Assembly: GCF_003351045.1 (NCBI RefSeq)
Contig: NZ_QQZY01000009.1
Coordinates: 56,151 to 120,150, forward strand
Length of the DNA: 64,000 nucleotides
Source of the DNA: Gaiella occulta
GTDB taxonomy: Bacteria > Actinomycetota > Thermoleophilia > Gaiellales > Gaiellaceae
Reading direction: 5' to 3'
How positions within the stretch are numbered: the first letter of the stretch is position 1; each line of letters starts with the position of its first letter. Of the stretch, positions 60,091 through 64,000 are shown piece by piece. The translations under genes were made by a program, and so were the position numbers. Below the pieces are notes generated by a model. The model made no database searches. It was given only the letters and a program-made list of their open reading frames with translations, and was not told the DNA's origin.

Positions 60091-60524
60091 CTGAACGGAC
60101 ACCGGGCGCTGGTCTCCGATCCGGAGCGCCTTGCCGCGCTCCGTCGCACCGGCCTGCTCGACACCGCGCCGGAGACGGCTTTCGACCGGCTGACCGCCCT
60201 CGCGGCTCGTCTCAGCGCTCGCCCGTCGGACTCGTGTCGCTGGTCGACGAGCACTGGCTCTTCTTCAAGAGCGCGACCGGTCTGCCGGAGCCGTGGTCGA
60301 CGCTGCGGCAGGCGCCGCTGTCGCACATGTTCTGCCGATAGATCCTGCTCGGCGGCCCGTTCGGCGTCGAGGAGGCCCGCGACGTGCCGTTCCTGCGCGT
60401 CAGCCCGGCGATCACCGATCTGCGCATGGTCGCCTATCTGGGGGTGCCGCTGACCAGTCGGGAGAGGCTGCCGATCGGGTCGCTGTGCGTGGCCGGCGGC
60501 GAGCCGGCGCCGCCACGAGCCTGA
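60091..60524 (+). pseudogene. GAF-domain protein remnant
   Basis: The first frame reads VSDPERLAALRRTGLLDTAP and ETAFDRLTALAARL, the normal start of GAF sensor proteins. A shift near 60225 gives SPVGLVSLVDEHWLFFKSAT, then GLPEPWSTLRQAPLSHMFCR and an in-frame TAG at 60339. Beyond the stop the same frame continues GGPFGVEEARDVPFLRVSPA, then AYLGVPLTSRERLPIGSLCV to TGA at 60522. One frameshift and one nonsense codon make it non-functional. Confidence 0.75.
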
Positions 60525-60805
60525 TCGAGCGGCGGACGGAGAGCAGTAGCCGCGCAGCCGCGACGGAGCGCCGCACGATGCCTCGAGCGGGCAGCGGCCG
60601 AGGGCGGCGCGGCGAGCTGGCCGGGCGCCCGCGTGCAGCCGGCGGCTCCGAGCCGTTTCTGAGGGGCGCGCTGAGCAAGGCGGTGGCACGGGCCGGCGCC
60701 GGCCTCGACAGCGCTCTCGGATCGCACTATCGGGTCGCCGGCGCCCGCCGACCGTGCCCGTGCCGGCACGTCCGCGAACCCGCCGGCCCCGTGCTCGGCG
60801 TGAGC
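60525..60805. other. Gap without recognisable gene
   Basis: GC-rich sequence between the GAF remnant and the tRNA gene. No frame resembles a known protein in either direction; it may be further decayed coding sequence. Confidence 0.4.
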
Positions 60806-60811
60806 TAGACT
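60806..60811 (+). promoter_or_regulatory. Candidate -10 of tRNA-Val
   Basis: TAGACT ends nine bases before the first base of the mature tRNA; no clear -35. Confidence 0.35.
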
Positions 60812-60820
60812 CCGGCCCGA

Positions 60821-60893
60821 GGGCGGTTAGCTCAGTTGGGAGAGCACCAGCTCGACAAGCTGGGGGTCACTGGTTCGAGCCCAGTACCGCCCA
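60821..60893 (+). tRNA. tRNA-Val (anticodon GAC)
   Basis: A 73-base cloverleaf. The acceptor stem pairs GGGCGGT with ACCGCCC and A is the discriminator. The D arm is GCTC...GAGC. The anticodon stem CCAGC/GCTGG encloses TCGACAA, giving anticodon GAC for valine codons GUC and GUU. The T arm is CACTGG-TTCGAGC-CCAGT. CCA is not encoded. Its 3' part is repeated, altered, twice within 300 bases downstream, as expected for a site used by integrating elements. Confidence 0.97.
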
Positions 60894-60896
60894 TTC

Positions 60897-60928
60897 AAAG
60901 AGGCCTGCAAAGCAGGCCTCTTTGTTTT
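60897..60928 (+). terminator. Intrinsic terminator of tRNA-Val
   Basis: A perfect 12-base-pair stem (60897-60908 with 60912-60923), AAA loop, then GTTTT, starting three bases after the tRNA. Confidence 0.9.
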
Positions 60929-61021
60929 CAGCGCAGGCTCCCTATTGGAGGCCAGTGCCTGAACAGTGCCTGTGATTTTCGGCCCGCTTCGCACAGTCTG
61001 CGGCACCGCAGTCGAAGCGGG

Positions 61022-61065
61022 GTCGACAAGCTGGGAATCTCGATACGAGCCCAAGTACCACGCAT
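61022..61065 (+). repeat. Degenerate copy of the tRNA-Val 3' half
   Basis: Begins GTCGACAAGCTGGG, the same as the tRNA-Val anticodon region, and ends GAGCCCAAGTACCACGCA, a mutated T arm and acceptor strand. There is no 5' half, so it cannot make a tRNA; it is probably an old attachment-site scar. Confidence 0.65.
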
Positions 61066-61086
61066 AAAGGATCCGCAGAGGGCCTT

Positions 61087-61125
61087 CGGCTCATAAACCG
61101 GAGGTCGCAGGTTCAAATCCTGCCC
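61087..61125 (+). repeat. Fragment resembling the 3' half of an initiator-type tRNA-Met
   Basis: CGGCTCATAAACCGG (CAT anticodon, altered stem) is followed by AGGTCGCAGGTTCAAATCCTG, the usual variable and T arm of bacterial tRNA-fMet. The 5' half and acceptor 3' strand are missing, and the sequence runs directly into the next tRNA-Val fragment. Confidence 0.6.
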
Positions 61126-61126
61126 A

Positions 61127-61169
61127 CTCGACAAGCTGGTGGTCACTGGCTCGAGCCGAGTACGGCCCA
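61127..61169 (+). repeat. Second copy of the tRNA-Val 3' half (att-like direct repeat)
   Basis: Forty-three bases matching 60851-60893 of tRNA-Val at 39 positions, from the anticodon loop to the 3' end. It is a direct repeat of the kind left by tyrosine-recombinase integration into a tRNA gene and lies just before the foreign-looking ParB-like/methylase genes. Confidence 0.75.
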
Positions 61170-61261
61170 CCATGGAAAGGGCAGCAAAGCGGGCGGCGCC
61201 GGAGGCGGCTTCCGAGGCCCATTGACTCAAGGCATGTCTCGGGTGGAAGCTTCGAGCTGCG

Positions 61262-62614
61262 ATGCCCGAGGTCGTGAATATCCCTCTCGCCGACTTTCTT
61301 CTGGACAGCGGCAACCCTCGTCTCGTAGAGACAAAGGAGTCGCAGCAGGAGACGGCCCTCGCGCTCGCTCAGCAACAGGGCGACAACCTCATCCGCCTTG
61401 CGACTGACATCGTTGACCAGGGGCTCGACCCAACGACACTCCCGGCCGTCGTCGCGACGGCAGACCGCCAGAAGCGCTACAAGGTCGTGGAGGGTAACCG
61501 GCGAATCCTTGCGCTTCGGGCGCTAGAGACACCCTCCCTGGTCACGGCGGCTCTCTCGCCGACGTCAGCCCGGAAGCTAGTACAGCTCTCCGCCAGATAC
61601 GAGCAGGCGCCTCTCGACAATGTGCCGTGCGTTCTCTTCGAGAACGAGGAGGAGGCCCAACACTGGGTTGAACTTCGCCACACCGGCCAGAACCAGGGTG
61701 TCGGTCTCGTCGAGTGGGGTGCTGAAGAGAAGGATCGCTACAACGCGCGGCACGCGGGCACGCGCCGGCCAGCTGGGCAAGTCCTCGACTTCGTTGAGAG
61801 GCACGGGAGGCTTAGCGCGGAGGCGAATGCGTCGAATCGGCGGATCATTACGACGCTCCAGCGCATGCTCAACACTGCGTCCGTCAGGGAGGCGCTCGGA
61901 ATCGACATTCTCAACGGTAAGGTCATCGCGCTGTATCCGACATCGGAGCTTGCGCGGTCACTGAGTCGGCTCGTGGAGGATCTGAAGCTGAACCTTCAGG
62001 TGCCCGACCTGTACCACCTTCCGCAGCGTGAGGCGTATGTCAAAGCGCTACCAATCAGCGTGAAGCCACGCAAGTCGAAGATGCTGAAGACGCCGACGTT
62101 CATCGACAACCTGACTGCCGGCGAGCCGTCTTCGGCGCCGGCTCAGCCGTCGAAGCGAAGACGGAGGGTGCAGCCGACGCGGACCACGGTGATTCCGCGA
62201 TCTTCAACGCTTGATGTGAAGCCGCCTCGCATCAACGCCATCTACAACGAGCTCTCCACCATGAACGTCGAGCAGTATCCGAACGGGTGCTCGGTAATGA
62301 CGCGGGTCTTCATCGAGCTGAGCGTAGATCACTACATCACCGAGAAGAAGCTCCTGACAGAGAAGCAGATGAGAGAGTCACCGTTGGCGAAGCGACTCAA
62401 GACGATTGTCGCGAAGCTTGAGAAGAGCGGCGAGATCCCGGCCAAGCTTGCGCGGGCGGTGGAGGCGATCGCAGACAACCAGCGGAGCGCCGTCGGCGCG
62501 TCGGTGTTCTCAATGAATCAGTACGTCCACAACGAGTTCGTCTATCCGAAGTCGCACGATCTATATGCCACATGGGACGAGATCGCCCCGCTCATGGAGA
62601 AGCTGTGGCCGTAG
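61262..62614 (+). CDS. ParB/sulfiredoxin-like N-terminal domain protein
   Basis: A 450-residue protein. Residues 5-150 look like a ParB N-terminal domain: VNIPLADFLLDSGNPR, then KVVEGNRRILALRAL, the GxxRR box that binds nucleotide in ParB/Srx proteins. No ParB helix-turn-helix or partner parA is seen; the rest (200-450) is not recognised and is rich in Lys, Ser and Arg around residues 275-310. Codon use is less GC-biased than the genes to the left. It overlaps the methyltransferase gene by ten bases. The pair may be a defence or maintenance module of a mobile element; the biochemical role is unknown. Confidence 0.75.
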   Translation: MPEVVNIPLADFLLDSGNPRLVETKESQQETALALAQQQGDNLIRLATDIVDQGLDPTTLPAVVATADRQKRYKVVEGNRRILALRALETPSLVTAALSPTSARKLVQLSARYEQAPLDNVPCVLFENEEEAQHWVELRHTGQNQGVGLVEWGAEEKDRYNARHAGTRRPAGQVLDFVERHGRLSAEANASNRRIITTLQRMLNTASVREALGIDILNGKVIALYPTSELARSLSRLVEDLKLNLQVPDLYHLPQREAYVKALPISVKPRKSKMLKTPTFIDNLTAGEPSSAPAQPSKRRRRVQPTRTTVIPRSSTLDVKPPRINAIYNELSTMNVEQYPNGCSVMTRVFIELSVDHYITEKKLLTEKQMRESPLAKRLKTIVAKLEKSGEIPAKLARAVEAIADNQRSAVGASVFSMNQYVHNEFVYPKSHDLYATWDEIAPLMEKLWP

Positions 62615-63507
62615 CGGCGGACCAACGCTACCCCTCCCCGCTCAGGTACCCCGGCGGGAAAGGGAAGATCGCGAACTACATCAAGCTGGTCATCCTCGAC
62701 AACGACCTGGTGGGCTGCGAGTACGTCGAGCCATACGCCGGAGGGGCGAGCATCGCTCTCTCACTTTTGTTCGAGGAGTACGCCGATCGAATTCACATCA
62801 ACGACATCAACCGCGGCGTGTTTGCCTTCTGGGACACCGCTCTCCGGAATCCGGACGAGCTCTGCCGTCGGATCCAATCGGTACCACTGGACGTCACGGA
62901 GTGGCTGCGCCAACGGGCGATCCAACGCGATCCGAACGCCGATCCCGTCGATCTAGGGTTCGCGACGTTCTATCTCAACCGCACCTCTCGCTCCGGGATC
63001 ATCGGTGGCGGCGTCATCGGGGGTCTGGACCAGTCTGGCCACTGGAAGATTGACGCGCGCTTCAACCGAGGGCAACTGATTAGGCGGCTCCAGCGGATAG
63101 GACGCTTCGCGAGTCGCATCACCTTGACGTCTCACGACGCCGCCCAATACCTCACGGAGGTCCTTCCTGGTCTTGAGCGTCCGTTCGTCTACCTCGACCC
63201 GCCGTACTACACGAACGGAGCGAAGCTTTACGAGAACTGGTACGCGGCAGACGACCACGCGGCGATCGCGGCGACCGTCCGCCGTCTAGGGGTGCCTTGG
63301 ATTGTCTCGTATGACGCCGTCCCCGAAGTGGCCGAGCTGTACACCAGCTTTGCACGAATCGGGTATGAGCTCCACTACAGCGCCGCGATCGGGAACCTCT
63401 CCGGCTCGGAGCTCATGTTCTTCAGCCCCGGCCTTGTCGCACCTTCTGTCGCGTCCCCCGCCGGTGTGCGGTCGAAAGTCGTAGATCAGGCACGCCTCGC
63501 CGGCTGA
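62605..63507 (+). CDS. D12-class N6-adenine DNA methyltransferase (Dam-like)
   Basis: A 300-residue enzyme that transfers a methyl group from S-adenosylmethionine to adenine N6 in DNA. The N-terminal PLRYPGGKGKIANYI is motif X, EPYAGGASIALSLL is motif I (AdoMet binding), and YLDPPYYTNGAKLYENWY contains the catalytic DPPY. Target recognition lies between them. The GTG at 62605, with GGAG upstream, is preferred; an ATG at 62572 would lie deep inside the parB-like gene. No nuclease gene is visible next to it within the window. Confidence 0.9.
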   Translation: MAVAADQRYPSPLRYPGGKGKIANYIKLVILDNDLVGCEYVEPYAGGASIALSLLFEEYADRIHINDINRGVFAFWDTALRNPDELCRRIQSVPLDVTEWLRQRAIQRDPNADPVDLGFATFYLNRTSRSGIIGGGVIGGLDQSGHWKIDARFNRGQLIRRLQRIGRFASRITLTSHDAAQYLTEVLPGLERPFVYLDPPYYTNGAKLYENWYAADDHAAIAATVRRLGVPWIVSYDAVPEVAELYTSFARIGYELHYSAAIGNLSGSELMFFSPGLVAPSVASPAGVRSKVVDQARLAG

Positions 63508-63686
63508 CCGCGTCCACTGCCAGTTCCGGGTCGAGGCCGAGTGGAGCACCCTGGGATTCTCAGAGGCTTCGAATGCAGCTGTGCGAATGCTCTGACGAGG
63601 AGGGAGTGATCGCCCGTCACCGCCCGAGCTAGCCATCTCGAAGACCAACGGCAGTTAGCTGATGTTCGAAGGTCATCAACCCTCGG

Positions 63687-64000
63687 TCATTCCTGCGGAA
63701 CGATCAGATCCTCGTCGCTCGCTTGGGCCCTGGCGTTGGCGATCTCGCGGTAGCGCTGGACGCGCGTCGTGAAGATCTCGTCGATCTGGTGGTCTGAGAA
63801 GGCGAGATGGCGGAGTAGCACCATCTCGATGACTGTTTGGAGCTGCGCCGTCAGCACATAGAGAAGGACGCCGCGAGTAGCGTCCCAGCTTGTGGTGTAC
63901 GAGCCGGTTGAGATTCTTTCCGCCGCTGCTGTGGAGCGCGAGCCGTAGGCGAGCGCGGAGCAGTTGCGGCGGGTCGGGGTGGTAGCTGACCACCGTGTCA
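63687..64000 (-). CDS. Hypothetical protein, 5' end outside window
   Basis: An open minus-strand frame of about 104 codons entering from the right edge. Its last 60 residues look protein-like and helical: GVLLYVLTAQLQTVIEMVLL, RHLAFSDHQIDEIFTTRVQR and a DEDLIVPQE end. The neighbouring frame of the same strand also reads plausibly in the upstream half (VSYHPDPPQLLRARLRLALH), so a frameshift near 63890 is possible. No family recognised. It converges on the methyltransferase gene; the 180 bases between show nothing clear. Confidence 0.4.
   Translation of the reverse strand, partial: TRWSATTPTRRNCSALAYGSRSTAAAERISTGSYTTSWDATRGVLLYVLTAQLQTVIEMVLLRHLAFSDHQIDEIFTTRVQRYREIANARAQASDEDLIVPQE

Noticed and set aside
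61087..61169. Possible second functional tRNA gene (CAT or GAC anticodon)
   Set aside because: Both pieces lack the 5' half with D arm and acceptor strand, and the anticodon stem of the Met-like part is disrupted.
1..64000. CRISPR arrays and insertion sequences
   Set aside because: No regularly spaced direct repeats and no transposase or integrase gene was seen; the island at the right end must carry its integrase outside the window, if it has one.

Overview
The window is a piece of a high-GC chromosome with many GTG and a few TTG starts, long chains of genes joined by 4-base GTGA or ATGA overlaps, and a gene set (Rex repressor, YbdK-type carboxylate-amine ligase, proton pyrophosphatase, PcrA helicase, narGHJI with NarK) that points to an actinobacterium, possibly of the Thermoleophilia. 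That placement is an inference from gene content and composition; no rRNA or marker phylogeny is available here. A further trait is that many genes that head a transcription unit have a TANNNT hexamer ending only 6 to 9 bases before the start codon, which suggests widespread leaderless transcription.

Left part (1-13.5 kb): a truncated panC coupled to a DUF2520 Rossmann protein, a TetR regulator divergent from an unusual alpha/beta-hydrolase/glycosyltransferase fusion, a GNAT enzyme, an FmdB zinc ribbon, then a compact run of family 4 uracil-DNA glycosylase, tsaE, tsaB, rimI, tsaD and a secreted subtilase. These are followed by glutamate dehydrogenase, a thioredoxin-fold protein and rex with its own inverted-repeat operator. 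From 13.5 to 24.8 kb lie a solitary one-polypeptide restriction-modification gene, a GT4 glycosyltransferase, ybdK, hppA and a second large secreted subtilase, with two strong hairpin terminators.

Middle part (24.8-36.5 kb): a cation-homeostasis island. It has two APC permeases fused to UspA domains around a tiny membrane protein, two RCK/TrkA regulators, a CPA2 antiporter with a KhtT-like partner, and on the other strand trkH with a double-RCK trkA. A PQQ-type sugar dehydrogenase, a HAD protein and a VanZ protein follow. From 36.5 to 41.6 kb is the most interesting locus: a cobalamin riboswitch heads an unbroken six-gene operon of two exported DUF4430 proteins, EcfT, a fused double EcfA, an S component and an exported alpha/alpha-toroid protein. 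Together the exported proteins carry both folds of human transcobalamin and intrinsic factor, split over separate genes and joined to an ECF importer.

Right part (41.6-64 kb): pcrA, an Eis-like acetyltransferase, a decayed SRPBCC gene, and the respiratory nitrate operon narK-narGHJI with a small CBS-like gene and the iron-sulfur repair gene ric. After this comes a signalling region in which intact regulators (hybrid kinase, HD-GYP response regulator, LuxR response regulator) lie between frameshifted remains of a kinase, a receiver protein and a GAF protein. A tRNA-Val(GAC) gene with a strong terminator ends the host-like part. Beyond it are several tRNA 3'-half remnants and a less GC-rich segment with a ParB-like protein and a D12-class adenine methyltransferase, which look like the edge of a tRNA-targeted genomic island that continues past the window.
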